Source: Clostridia bacterium
GTDB taxonomy: Bacteria; Bacillota; Clostridia; Lachnospirales; Cellulosilyticaceae
Length of the DNA: 64,000 bases
Direction of reading: 5' to 3'
Assembly: GCA_029239755.1 (NCBI GenBank)
Contig: JARBUI010000019.1
Location: 1 to 64,000 of the forward strand
Positions 43,548 through 52,665 of the stretch are shown here, one piece after another. How positions within the stretch are numbered: position 1 is the stretch's first letter; each line of letters starts with the position of its first letter. A program made the position numbers and the translations under genes. A model generated the notes under the pieces. That model saw nothing but the letters and a program-made list of their open reading frames with translations. It did not search any database and was not told the DNA's origin.

Positions 43548-46001
43548 TTAATATTTTTCACTTTTTATTTCCACTTGTGGATAATAATGTCTCAAAATCT
43601 CTCTATAAGTATAACCTCTTGTTGCCATGCCTTTTACACCATCTTGACTCATTCCAACCCCATGCCCAAAGCCTCCCCCATAGAGTGTAACATTTTTAAT
43701 ATAATTATCAGTATTATAGCTAATGTCCATACTAAAAAAGGCACTTGGAAGGAGCGACATTCCTTTGACTTCAGTTGTATCTGCTCTTGTGATATTAAGG
43801 CTTCCTTTATCTGTTGTGGAAAATAAACTTCGGATAAGATATTCAGTTGAAACCTTAACGATGTGTTTATCTCCAATGATCACAAACTCCATAATATTTC
43901 CGCCTTGACCACGCTTCTTAACTTCTAAATCCTTAATACTTCCTACAGAATCTATTTCTTTTGTTCCCCATGTTTTATCTTCATTCAGCACTTTTACAAG
44001 ACTTGGATAATTGGCACTTAATTTCCTAATGGCAGGATTAATAAGAGCTTCCAGCTCTTTGCCTGTTAGTTTAGTCTGCCATCTGAACCAAGGAGATTCT
44101 TTATCAAAAGCATCAACTTGCGAAGGTTTAAGTGTAAAAAACTTATAGGCTTCTTTTTCATCACCCATATTACTAACTAACTTATCCCCTAAATACTGCT
44201 GTCTTGATACCAGATAACTTGGGGTATTAGTTGGGAATGTATCTCCTGTTGCCCATACTTCACCGAAGTTTGCTGTATAACCGCATGACGTGGCATAAAA
44301 CTTACTGCTGATGCTATGTCCATTAGATAAAATAATTTCTCCCTTTGTTTCGTTAGCTGCCTTATAAGCAATTTCATCAGCTTCAACGTTGTTATATACC
44401 TGAGAATCTGTAGTATCATCTATTTGAGCCCCATACTTTATGTATTTGCTTGACCTCTTGCTGGCCACAGCATAAGTTCTTGCTGCTACAGCCTGCACTT
44501 TAGTTGCTTCAACTCCGTAACTTGTTGGCATTTCACTTGGTATAACTCCAGCTATATAATCTTCAAGCGGCAATTCATTAATAATATGAAATACTCCGTT
44601 CTCCTTAGTAACCTCAATAATTCCTTTATATTTAGGATTATTTCCTTGTTTCTTTAAAGTAAGAACTTTTATTGCAGAATCAGACTTGGGAACGAACCTA
44701 ATTGTAGATTCATCTTTTGACCATTCAAATGTCCTCGCATCCCATACCTGTTCTTTATCAAGAATGGTTGTTTTATCATTATAAACCATATCATATTCTT
44801 CACTGCTTATTAATTGTACATTATCATGGGCGTAATTTTCATTTTCCGGCGAAGATAAAACAACGCGAATCTTATCGTCATGATTATCATTTACGACTTG
44901 AATACTATTTATTTTATCATCTTTACAGATGTACTCTACTTCTAATCCACAAGGAAGCTGCTCTAGTGTAGTATAAGTTCCTTCTTGTCTTCTATCATAA
45001 ACTTTTATGTAATCATAATACAGCCTGCCTGCTTTTTTAAGTTCAATATATTCTGGTGTTACTTTAATAAGTGTATCTGTGTTTTTATTCTGCTGCAGCT
45101 CATAACTTATAATCTTATTATCTTTTATTGTAATATTACATATTGTTCCTTCTTCACTTGAATTTAGTGCCGTATTGTCATAGGTAACTTTTATATTATT
45201 AACTTGAATATCTGCCGTTTTATCTTCTACTTTTAAAATATAGCACTCTTTAATTACACTCTCTTTACTGACTATCCCTGTTATGCACAAGATTTCTTTG
45301 TCTTTAACCACTGCTCTTACAGTATTATTTTTAAGCGGATCAAGTATAAGCCCTTCAAAGCCATATTCCCCTACATCTGTGGCTGCCTTCCATGCACCTA
45401 ACGTTTCATTATTTGCTGGTGTTGCAATAATCACCATATCCATCGTATCAAGCGCGATGCCCTTACCTGTATGTTTAAGAGCATTTGTATAGACTTCAAC
45501 AAACTTATTAAGACTAATACTTTTATTTAAATTTTCCTCGCTGGCATCTATATTAATCCCATACCCATCTCCGAGTACTGCATTCAAAAGTTCTGTTACT
45601 TGTGAATAGGTAATAGACTTTAAAGCATCTTCTTTTTTTAAATATGTAAAATCTAATTCATTTTCTAATGCATCATAATATTTGTTATACCATATTTCAT
45701 CCTGAATAAGACTTGTATATAAAGACTTATTTTCAATTAAAGTGTATGCTAATATTTTTGCTATATTGGCTTGAATACATAAGCTATTATAAGAAGTAGG
45801 CTCATCTATTATTTCTGAACCTTTATCTGCCTCTACTATAGGCATTTGGGTAGAAGGTAAGGCTTTAGAAACCATGTCTTTACCTAACAACATATACCAC
45901 AATCCTATCATAATGATGAGAATCCACAATGTAGAATAAGACTTTTTTCTTTTATAATGAGTATGCCTTTTTCTATTTCTCCTAGTATCTATCATCTTCA
46001 T
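43548..46001 (-). CDS. Large SpoIID/LytB-domain membrane protein
   Basis: 817 residues, far longer than SpoIID itself. A basic N-terminus (RRNRKRHTHYKRKKS) precedes one membrane helix (about 24-42). The next about 440 residues are extracytoplasmic: a helical SLH-like stretch near 70-180, then beta-rich repeats. The SpoIID domain fills about 475-810: ELPLEDYIAGVIPSEMPTSYGVEATKVQAVAARTYA contains the catalytic Glu; FYATSCGYTANFGEVW and GHGVGMSQDG are family signatures. SpoIID-type enzymes are lytic transglycosylases that cut denuded peptidoglycan. This form may serve in engulfment or wall turnover. Confidence 0.9.
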   Translation of the reverse strand: MKMIDTRRNRKRHTHYKRKKSYSTLWILIIMIGLWYMLLGKDMVSKALPSTQMPIVEADKGSEIIDEPTSYNSLCIQANIAKILAYTLIENKSLYTSLIQDEIWYNKYYDALENELDFTYLKKEDALKSITYSQVTELLNAVLGDGYGINIDASEENLNKSISLNKFVEVYTNALKHTGKGIALDTMDMVIIATPANNETLGAWKAATDVGEYGFEGLILDPLKNNTVRAVVKDKEILCITGIVSKESVIKECYILKVEDKTADIQVNNIKVTYDNTALNSSEEGTICNITIKDNKIISYELQQNKNTDTLIKVTPEYIELKKAGRLYYDYIKVYDRRQEGTYTTLEQLPCGLEVEYICKDDKINSIQVVNDNHDDKIRVVLSSPENENYAHDNVQLISSEEYDMVYNDKTTILDKEQVWDARTFEWSKDESTIRFVPKSDSAIKVLTLKKQGNNPKYKGIIEVTKENGVFHIINELPLEDYIAGVIPSEMPTSYGVEATKVQAVAARTYAVASKRSSKYIKYGAQIDDTTDSQVYNNVEADEIAYKAANETKGEIILSNGHSISSKFYATSCGYTANFGEVWATGDTFPTNTPSYLVSRQQYLGDKLVSNMGDEKEAYKFFTLKPSQVDAFDKESPWFRWQTKLTGKELEALINPAIRKLSANYPSLVKVLNEDKTWGTKEIDSVGSIKDLEVKKRGQGGNIMEFVIIGDKHIVKVSTEYLIRSLFSTTDKGSLNITRADTTEVKGMSLLPSAFFSMDISYNTDNYIKNVTLYGGGFGHGVGMSQDGVKGMATRGYTYREILRHYYPQVEIKSEKY

Positions 46002-46184
46002 TATCCCTCCTTAAAAAAGGTGTTCCTTTATATATTTATGCACACTTGTCTTAGTGAAGAACAACCTTTCCAAAAATTAACGTATCCTTTTAACAGGGCC
46101 ATTCACTTTATAATATGCCATGGGTAATTTCATTCCTTTCTGTATATACTAAGTTAAAATTGACTTAATTAAAGGAGCACGATA

Positions 46185-47051
46185 ATGAATTTTCCAAAAT
46201 CTTTTCCCCCCCAACATCAAACAAAACACCCTGGCTTTGAATATGAAATGAATCCTTTACCTATTTATGACAATGACACTTATGTTAAACAAGGAGACTT
46301 ACTTAAAGATAAAACAGCTATTATAACCGGGGCTGACAGCGGCATCGGGCGTGCAGTTGCAATAGCATTTGCTAAACAAGGCGCAGATATTGCCATTGTT
46401 TACTTTAATGAAAATGAAGATGCTTCAGCTACGCAAAAAGCTGTGGAAGGATATGGATGCAAATGTCTGCTTTTAGCCGGAGATATAGGTCAGGAGTCCT
46501 TCTGCACAGACATCGTGAGTAAGGTGCTGTCTGAATATGGCAAAATTGATATCCTTATTAACAATGCAGCTGTCCAATATGTATGTCAAACACTGCCTGA
46601 AATATCCAATGAGCAGTTTGATAAAACTTTTAAGACGAATGTTTATGGCGCTTTTTATCTCACCAAGGCAGTTCTTCCTCACCTCAAATCCGGGGCATGT
46701 ATCATTAACACAACTTCTGTTGTTGCTTTTCATGGTCACGATACACTTATAGATTATTCCATGACAAAAGGCGCCCTTACTGCCTTTACCCGTTCTTTAG
46801 CTATGTCACTTGCTAAGTCAGGATCAGGTATAAGGGTTAATGCTGTGGCACCGGGACCTATTTGGACCCCTTTCATTCCGTCTAGTATGGATGAACAGCA
46901 AGTTTCTAAGTTTGGTAATAATACGCCAATGGGCAGAGCTGGTCAGCCTATTGAGTGCAGCGGGGCTTATGTCTTTTTGGCCTCCGAAGCTGCTTCTTAT
47001 ATTACGGGGCAAACTATTCATATTAATGGGGGAGAAATTGTGAATGCCTAA
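46185..47051 (+). CDS. Short-chain dehydrogenase, general-stress type
   Basis: 288 residues. TAIITGADSGIGRAVAIAFAKQGADIAIVYF (about 44-74) is the NADP-binding loop; NNAAVQ, the active-site Ser in INTTSVVAFHG and YSMTKGAL (YxxxK) complete the catalytic set. The N-terminal extension with PPQHQTKHPGFEYEMNPLP is typical of the YdaD/YhdF-like general-stress dehydrogenases. GGAG precedes the ATG. The substrate is unknown. It is monocistronic and converges on the 6S RNA gene. Confidence 0.93.
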   Translation: MNFPKSFPPQHQTKHPGFEYEMNPLPIYDNDTYVKQGDLLKDKTAIITGADSGIGRAVAIAFAKQGADIAIVYFNENEDASATQKAVEGYGCKCLLLAGDIGQESFCTDIVSKVLSEYGKIDILINNAAVQYVCQTLPEISNEQFDKTFKTNVYGAFYLTKAVLPHLKSGACIINTTSVVAFHGHDTLIDYSMTKGALTAFTRSLAMSLAKSGSGIRVNAVAPGPIWTPFIPSSMDEQQVSKFGNNTPMGRAGQPIECSGAYVFLASEAASYITGQTIHINGGEIVNA

Positions 47052-47082
47052 GAAGCGTCTCCCAAAATCAAATGCGACACAC

Positions 47083-47115
47083 AAAAAAAGCACTGATTCG
47101 TAAATCAGTGCTTTT
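47083..47115. terminator. Terminator shared by the SDR gene and the 6S RNA
   Basis: GCACTGATT pairs with AATCAGTGC and is followed by TTTTTTT on the minus strand and by TTTTAT on the plus strand. Confidence 0.8.
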
Positions 47116-47342
47116 ATATGTGCTTTATTAATGAATATTAATAAATATGTCCCAAAATGCCGTTCCTGCAATTTTGACGCCCTAGCCGTACTAGGGGGGT
47201 GACCTTCCATCGAGGTTCTGCCTTCCACTGCCCAAAGGGAATTAGCTTGTGGCCTGACATTGCCTAATGCGAAATCGGTCTCCCAATCTTATGTTGTAGG
47301 TTCAAAATAACAGGTTTTCGTACACCTCAGGTTCTGTTTCGT
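47083..47342 (-). ncRNA. ssrS: Probable 6S RNA
   Basis: A strong promoter (TTGCAT 47371-47376 and TATAAT 47349-47354, 16 apart) starts a transcript of about 260 bases without an ORF that ends in a terminator. A closing stem pairs CCTGTTATTTTGAAC with GTCAAAATTGCAGG. Inside it is a large bubble with a perfect CCCTAG/CTAGGG hairpin on the 3' strand, and a long terminal arm pairs around GACC/GGTC. This layout - closing stem, open central bubble with a 3' hairpin, long arm - is that of Firmicute 6S RNA, which mimics an open promoter and binds RNA polymerase. The segment TTGAACCTACAAC also looks conserved. The mature RNA probably covers about 47150-47342. The identity needs a covariance search. 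Confidence 0.65.
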
Positions 47343-47348
47343 ATTTTT

Positions 47349-47376
47349 ATTATATCACTTTTCACTTATTATGCAA
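47349..47376 (-). promoter_or_regulatory. Promoter of the 6S-like RNA
   Basis: TTGCAT and TATAAT on the minus strand, 16 bases apart, with an extended TGA before the -10. Confidence 0.65.
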
Positions 47377-47416
47377 GTCAAATCGTGAATTTTTTTGGTG
47401 AAAAATTATCCAAATG

Positions 47417-48031
47417 TTAGTTTGAACGACCTTTGATTCTTTTTAATCTAAAGAAATCTTCTCGTTCTTTTTCTTCTAATACTTCTTGAATATACTTAAC
47501 CTGCTCCTTGTATTTTGGTATTTGAATATGCTGAAGAGCATTTGTCCTTTTTTGAGTTTTTTGTATTTCCCGAGCTAGTTTAAAAATGGAGTTATCAATC
47601 TCTGCCAGCTCATAAATCATATATTTTACTTCTCTAAACTTATGAGCAGCCTCATCCATTGCAGGATTACTATTGTGAAATCCATAGGTCGGCAGTACAT
47701 CTTTTTCCTCATACTTAAGCATAGGTATGTCTACCCCCATGACACTTTTAAGGAGTATTTCAAACTCTTCATCTTTTGGGATACTGTGAGCTATACTCTC
47801 AACATTCTTGATTCCCATTGTGATGTTCACTGTTTGAAGTGCTGCATAAGCCTCTTCAATCGTGTTATATATTCTGGACTGGATATCTTTTGCTTTATCT
47901 ACTAAGTTCATCATTTCTTTAACCAGAACATTTCTTTTTTTATCTAAAAGTTCAAATCCCTTTTTAGATAAGTCTAATGATGCCTTTGCCTTTATGAGAT
48001 TAGATTTAGTGGGTGCAATAAGTACCGCCAT
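47417..48031 (-). CDS. atpD: V-type ATPase subunit D
   Basis: 204 residues. This is the long coiled-coil central stalk that turns inside the A3B3 head. The typical start APTKSNLIKAKASLDLSKKGFELLDKKRNVLV is followed by a globular middle and a second helix (KTQKRTNALQHIQIPKYKEQVKYIQEVLEEKEREDFFRLKRIK). It is the last gene of the operon, six bases after atpB. No terminator is evident right after it; the 6S promoter begins about 40 bases further on. Confidence 0.95.
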   Translation of the reverse strand: MAVLIAPTKSNLIKAKASLDLSKKGFELLDKKRNVLVKEMMNLVDKAKDIQSRIYNTIEEAYAALQTVNITMGIKNVESIAHSIPKDEEFEILLKSVMGVDIPMLKYEEKDVLPTYGFHNSNPAMDEAAHKFREVKYMIYELAEIDNSIFKLAREIQKTQKRTNALQHIQIPKYKEQVKYIQEVLEEKEREDFFRLKRIKGRSN

Positions 48032-48036
48032 AATGA

Positions 48037-49419
48037 CTACTCCTTTTTACCTCTATAATACTTTTCAATCATTTCTGGTTTAAGACGATCAAGTTCCGTT
48101 TTAGGTAATATGGATAAGATCTTCCAGCCCAAATTTAAGGTCTCAGAAATACTTCTGTTCTCTCCGCTCCCTTGTGCTACAAACTTTTCTTCAAATCTAC
48201 GTCCAAACTTAAGATACAGCTTATCAATCTCTCCTAAATCATCTTCTCCAATAATTTGTGCAAGAGAGCGTACATCCTGAACTTTTGAATAGGAGGAGAA
48301 AATCTGGTTAGATAAATCCGCATGATCTTCCCTTGTGTAGTCGGCACCTATACCATCTTTCATAAGACGGGATAATGAAGGAAGTATAGCTATTGGAGGA
48401 TAAATACCTTTTTGATTAAGTTCACGATTTAAAACAATCTGCCCTTCTGTAATAAACCCTGTAAGGTCAGGGATAGGATGGGTAATATCATCATTTGGCA
48501 TTGTTAAAATAGGTATAAGGGTAATAGACCCTTCTTTACCTTCTATCATCCCTGCTCTTTCATAAATGGTTGAAAGATCGCTATATAAGTAACCTGGATA
48601 GCCTTTTCGTGAAGGTACTTCACCGCGGGTAGATGACATTTCTCTTAACGCTTCACTATAGCTGGTCATATCTGTAAGGATAACAAGTACATGCATATCA
48701 TGTTCAAACGCTAAGTATTCAGCAGCTGTCAGTGCACATCTCGGCGTTGATATTCTTTCAGTAATAGGATCATCTGCTAAGTTAAGATACATGACAACGT
48801 GATCTAGTACTCCTGCTGCTTCAAAACTACGCATAAAGTAGCTTGCATCATCATGTCTTACTCCCATTGCTCCAAATACAACAGCAAAATTAGTACTGTT
48901 AGCCCCTTCAATCTTAGCCTGCTTAACAATTTGAACCGCAAGTTCATTATGGGCAATACCATTTCCTGAAAAGATAGGAAGTTTCTGCCCCCGAATAAGT
49001 GTCATAAGCGCATCAATTGCTGAAACCCCTGTTTGTATAAAGTTTCTTGGATATTTACGTGCAACAGGATTAATAGGCCGTCCATTAACATTATATTTAT
49101 TCTGAGATATAACTTGATAAGCTCCATCAATAGGCGAACCAATACCATTAAATGTTCTTCCTAATATTTCTTTTGATAATGGGAGCTTAAGAGGTTCTCC
49201 CATAAACTTAACAGAAGCATTATGAGTAGAGATTCCTGCAGTTCCCTCAAAAACTTGGACAACTACTTTATCTCCATCAATTTTAATGACTTTTCCTTTC
49301 CTTGTCTCACCATTCTCTATTTTAATCTCAACCATCTCATCGTAGGCTACATCTTGGATATTGGAAAGGACAATGAGTGGTCCTTCTACTTTTTCTAACT
49401 TTAAGTATTCTTTTCTCAT
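48037..49419 (-). CDS. atpB: V-type ATPase subunit B
   Basis: 460 residues. This is the non-catalytic nucleotide-binding subunit of the A3B3 hexamer; it lacks a true Walker A, with [11 protein letters not shown] in its place. [20 protein letters not shown] and [11 protein letters not shown] are family blocks, and the helical C-terminus is normal. It lies 20 bases after atpA and 6 before atpD. Confidence 0.96.
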   Translation of the reverse strand: MRKEYLKLEKVEGPLIVLSNIQDVAYDEMVEIKIENGETRKGKVIKIDGDKVVVQVFEGTAGISTHNASVKFMGEPLKLPLSKEILGRTFNGIGSPIDGAYQVISQNKYNVNGRPINPVARKYPRNFIQTGVSAIDALMTLIRGQKLPIFSGNGIAHNELAVQIVKQAKIEGANSTNFAVVFGAMGVRHDDASYFMRSFEAAGVLDHVVMYLNLADDPITERISTPRCALTAAEYLAFEHDMHVLVILTDMTSYSEALREMSSTRGEVPSRKGYPGYLYSDLSTIYERAGMIEGKEGSITLIPILTMPNDDITHPIPDLTGFITEGQIVLNRELNQKGIYPPIAILPSLSRLMKDGIGADYTREDHADLSNQIFSSYSKVQDVRSLAQIIGEDDLGEIDKLYLKFGRRFEEKFVAQGSGENRSISETLNLGWKILSILPKTELDRLKPEMIEKYYRGKKE

Positions 49420-49439
49420 AGGATTACCTTTCCTTAATA

Positions 49440-51221
49440 TTATTGATATTTCTGCCTTAACTCTTTATAATCAGTTACTATTTTTTCACATAGTTTATCT
49501 AATAGTTCAATCTGATCATTTGGCACGTCATATTTCATCTTAATAACATCCTCAAAAATCGGCTCTTTACGTATTGTAGAAATAGGAATGCCTATTTTAA
49601 CACATTTAAGCGTGTTTTCATAAAGCGTATCAATAACTATAAGCATTTTATGCTGTTTTTCTAAAGATACATACGTATCTTCCTTATGCAGAGCATTTTG
49701 CTGTAAGAATGCTTTCTTAATTGTTCTGGCAATTTCTAATACAAGCGCTTGATCATTTGGAAGAACATCTTCTCCAACTAATTGAACAATTTCATTAAGC
49801 TTTTCTTCTTCTTGTAAGAGACGTATCATTTTTGCCCTTAGCTCTAACATGTCATCTGCAACATTCTCTTTATACCAATCTTCAAGCATGGTAACATAAC
49901 CGCTGTAGCTGGTTAAATAATTAATAGCAGGATAATGTCTCGCATAAGCAAGCTTTTTATCAAGAGCTAAAAAGGCGCTTACAAATCTTTTTGTATTTTC
50001 AGTTACTGGCTCTGAGAAGTCTCCTCCTGGAGGAGATACAGCTCCTATAATAGTAATAGATGCTTCTTCATCATTTAAGGTCTTAACGCAGCCTGCTCTT
50101 TCATAAAACTGTGCAAGCCTTGATGGTAGATAGGCTGGGAATCCTTCTTCTGCCGGCATTTCCTCAAGACGGCCTGATATTTCCCGAAGAGCTTCTGCCC
50201 ATCTTGATGTAGAGTCTGCCATAATAGCTACGTCGTACCCCATATCTCTAAAGTATTCTGCCATAGTAATACCTGTATAAATACTTGCTTCACGGGCCGC
50301 AACAGGCATATTAGAAGTATTAGCAATTAAAATCGTTCGTTCCATAAGTGGTCTGTTCGTTCTAGGGTCGATTAGGGCTGGAAATTCCTCAAGTACATTT
50401 GTCATCTCATTCCCACGTTCACCACAGCCTATATACACTATAATATCTGCATCACTCCACTTTGCCAGCTGATGCTGTGTTACAGTTTTACCTGTTCCAA
50501 ACCCTCCCGGAAGTCCTACTGTCCCACCTTTAGCAAGGGGAAAAAAAGTATCAATAACTCTTTGTCCGGTAATAAGTGGTTTATAAATAGGGACTCTTTT
50601 ACTTACAGGGCGTGGCCTCCTTACTGGCCACTTTTGCATCAAAGAAAGATTCATTTTCTCTCCATTTTCCATTTCAAGAACTGCGATCGTATCTTTTAGC
50701 TTATATTTGCCATCTGGCTTAACTTCTACTATTTTACCTTTAATGCCTGGCGGAATCATAATTTTATGCATAATACTAAGTGTTTCCTGTACTGTTGCAT
50801 ACACTTGCCCCTGACCTAAACTATCGTCAAGCTTTACAGTAAGATGCACATCCCATTCTTTATCTTCGTCTATTGATAATAGACCTATTCCTTCTGGAAT
50901 AAATATTTTAGATATTTCTTCTATCTTTTTAAGAGGTCTTTGAATACCGTCAAACATATTTCCAAGCATCCCAGGTCCTAATGTTAATGAAAGAGGCGCT
51001 CCTGTAGAACATATTCTTTCTCCTGCTCTCAAGCCTTCAGTTTCTTCGTAAACTTGAACTGTAGCCACTTCATCTTCAAGTGAAACCACTTCACCAATAA
51101 GCTGTCTTTCTCCTACAGTAACCATTTCATTTACTTTAAACGCTGACATCTTCGTTCCTTTAACAACAGGCCCATTAATAAGCTCTACAACTCCGAAGTG
51201 ATTATTCAAGTATCTCACCAA
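49440..51221 (-). CDS. atpA: V-type ATPase catalytic subunit A
   Basis: 593 residues. It hydrolyses or makes ATP. Walker A is GGFGTGKT (about 233-240), with the catalytic Glu in [11 protein letters not shown] (about 262) and the Walker B region in [33 protein letters not shown]. The bulge insert that separates V/A-type A subunits from F1 beta ([12 protein letters not shown] region) is present. The start overlaps the end of atpE by 20 bases. Confidence 0.97.
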   Translation of the reverse strand: MVRYLNNHFGVVELINGPVVKGTKMSAFKVNEMVTVGERQLIGEVVSLEDEVATVQVYEETEGLRAGERICSTGAPLSLTLGPGMLGNMFDGIQRPLKKIEEISKIFIPEGIGLLSIDEDKEWDVHLTVKLDDSLGQGQVYATVQETLSIMHKIMIPPGIKGKIVEVKPDGKYKLKDTIAVLEMENGEKMNLSLMQKWPVRRPRPVSKRVPIYKPLITGQRVIDTFFPLAKGGTVGLPGGFGTGKTVTQHQLAKWSDADIIVYIGCGERGNEMTNVLEEFPALIDPRTNRPLMERTILIANTSNMPVAAREASIYTGITMAEYFRDMGYDVAIMADSTSRWAEALREISGRLEEMPAEEGFPAYLPSRLAQFYERAGCVKTLNDEEASITIIGAVSPPGGDFSEPVTENTKRFVSAFLALDKKLAYARHYPAINYLTSYSGYVTMLEDWYKENVADDMLELRAKMIRLLQEEEKLNEIVQLVGEDVLPNDQALVLEIARTIKKAFLQQNALHKEDTYVSLEKQHKMLIVIDTLYENTLKCVKIGIPISTIRKEPIFEDVIKMKYDVPNDQIELLDKLCEKIVTDYKELRQKYQ

Positions 51222-51843
51222 CCTCCCCTATTGCTCCAAATACAGACTCAATAATATATCCTTTTGAGTCTTGAATTAAAGCAGCAATACTTGTGTCTAT
51301 TCTCATATTTAGTTTAGGATCTTCAACAATAATACCACCTAGTATACTGTCATCAGTTATTTGGAAACTCAGTTTTTCGCCATTTAGTCCTAAACTAATC
51401 AGTTTTTCCTTTACATATTCCTTATGATTATTATAATCTAATTGTGTCATATAAATGATTAGATCATTTTCGTATCCATTTAAATCTTTAAATTGATTAA
51501 GATACTGACCTAAATACGCTTTATAAGCTTCAGTCTGAGTAAAGACTCTTATTTTTCTTTTTAAATTTTCTATGAATGTGGTAATATATCTTTCTTTTGC
51601 AAGCATCATTTCTCTCTTACTTGACATTTTACCTTTACTGATAAGCTCAGTTTTTTTGGCTTCTGCGCGTTTTACAGCATTTTGGATAATAGTCTCAGCA
51701 GCTTTATCTGCACTTTTTTTATCTTTAAGAATTTTCTGCTCGTATTCCTTGTCAAGCTCAATCATTTTATTATCAATTTCTTGTTTAATATCCTGATGTA
51801 AAAGTTTAGAAAACAAGGTAAGTTTTTGTTCGATTGTAACCAT
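51202..51843 (-). CDS. atpE: V-type ATPase subunit E (peripheral stalk)
   Basis: 213 residues, with the ATG after GAGGTG; the frame extends nine codons upstream through that site. The first half is a long charged helix rich in Lys, Glu and Gln (about 5-100) that pairs with subunit G/H to form the peripheral stalk. The C-terminal part ends in a globular domain with DDSILGGIIVEDPKLNMRIDTSI, the family signature. It lies 11 bases after atpF and overlaps atpA. Confidence 0.92.
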   Translation of the reverse strand: MVTIEQKLTLFSKLLHQDIKQEIDNKMIELDKEYEQKILKDKKSADKAAETIIQNAVKRAEAKKTELISKGKMSSKREMMLAKERYITTFIENLKRKIRVFTQTEAYKAYLGQYLNQFKDLNGYENDLIIYMTQLDYNNHKEYVKEKLISLGLNGEKLSFQITDDSILGGIIVEDPKLNMRIDTSIAALIQDSKGYIIESVFGAIGEVGEILE

Positions 51844-51853
51844 CTCTATCACC

Positions 51854-52162
51854 TCATATACGAATGCCAACTGATTCTCTGATGTAACTTGTAATCACAT
51901 CATATCCTCTAGCGGTACCATGTCTATCTGGAATCTCAATTATTAGTGGTTTTTTTCGCTTTAGCTTATATTCCATTATTTCTTCTTTTGCTAAGTCTAC
52001 TATTTTTTCTGTAAGTATAATAATACCTATCTCTGGGTCAATAACAGCTGCTTTCAGAAAATCTATGACTTCTTCTTTAGTATGCACTATGACCCCTTCA
52101 ATACCTGCCAGTCTCATCCCTAGCCAAGTATCTCTATTATCGCTTATTATAAATGATTTCAT
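51854..52162 (-). CDS. atpF: V-type ATPase subunit F (central stalk)
   Basis: 102 residues, the usual length. It binds subunit D in the rotor. FIISDNRDTWLGMRLAGIEGVIVHTKEE is the N-terminal signature, followed by DPEIGIIILTEKI and PLIIEIPDRHG. It is a small Rossmann-like alpha/beta protein. It sits between atpK and atpE. Confidence 0.94.
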   Translation of the reverse strand: MKSFIISDNRDTWLGMRLAGIEGVIVHTKEEVIDFLKAAVIDPEIGIIILTEKIVDLAKEEIMEYKLKRKKPLIIEIPDRHGTARGYDVITSYIRESVGIRI

Positions 52163-52193
52163 ATTAAACGCTCTTTTCTATAAATAATGCTTT

Positions 52194-52628
52194 CTATACA
52201 AATAGTATTAAGATAGAGATAATCATACCATAAATAGCAATACCTTCTGCCATACCAACAAATATAAGGGTCTTACCAAGTATAGTAGAATCTTCCGAAA
52301 CAGCTCCAATAGCAGAAGAACCTACTGAGCCAACCGCCATACCCGTTCCGATTGTTGCAAGTCCTGTACTCAAAGCAGCTGCTAAATATTTAAAACCTTC
52401 TCCTAAAGAAATCCCTGCTGCATTCGCTACGCTTGTGGTTTCTGCTGCAAATATTGGATTGATAAAACCTACTGCTCCAAAAGCAATAACTATTAAACTA
52501 AATAATGATAAAGAAGTAAACATAGCCGCTTTAATATTCCCTCGTTTGTTTGATCTCATCATTTTTACTCCTACTGAAACTGTTCCAACCGATATGATTA
52601 TTGCTAAAAAAGTTATTAATTGTATCAT
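52194..52628 (-). CDS. atpK: V-type ATPase proteolipid subunit K
   Basis: 144 residues, four membrane helices in two hairpins. The first hairpin (about 1-20 and 34-55) has no acidic ion-binding residue; the second (about 80-105 and 120-142) carries the essential Glu in FVGMAEGIAIYG (about 129). In the sodium-transporting Enterococcus NtpK the partner helix has Q in IAQGK and T after the Glu. Here the equivalent positions read MAVGS and EG, so the sodium ligands are missing and proton transport is more likely. This comparison is made by eye. Confidence 0.9.
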   Translation of the reverse strand: MIQLITFLAIIISVGTVSVGVKMMRSNKRGNIKAAMFTSLSLFSLIVIAFGAVGFINPIFAAETTSVANAAGISLGEGFKYLAAALSTGLATIGTGMAVGSVGSSAIGAVSEDSTILGKTLIFVGMAEGIAIYGMIISILILFV

Positions 52629-52665
52629 TGTATTTTCATCCTCTCATTTTTTCAAGTCTAATTTT

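Noticed and set aside
44189-44419. Extra minus-strand frames inside the SpoIID-like gene
   Set aside because: They lie in other frames of a clearly coding gene, without ribosome-binding sites or recognisable products.
47083-47342. tmRNA, SRP RNA or RNase P RNA instead of 6S
   Set aside because: There is no tRNA-like end or tag frame, no SRP Alu/GGAA tetraloop pattern and no RNase P signature such as GAGGAAAGTC.
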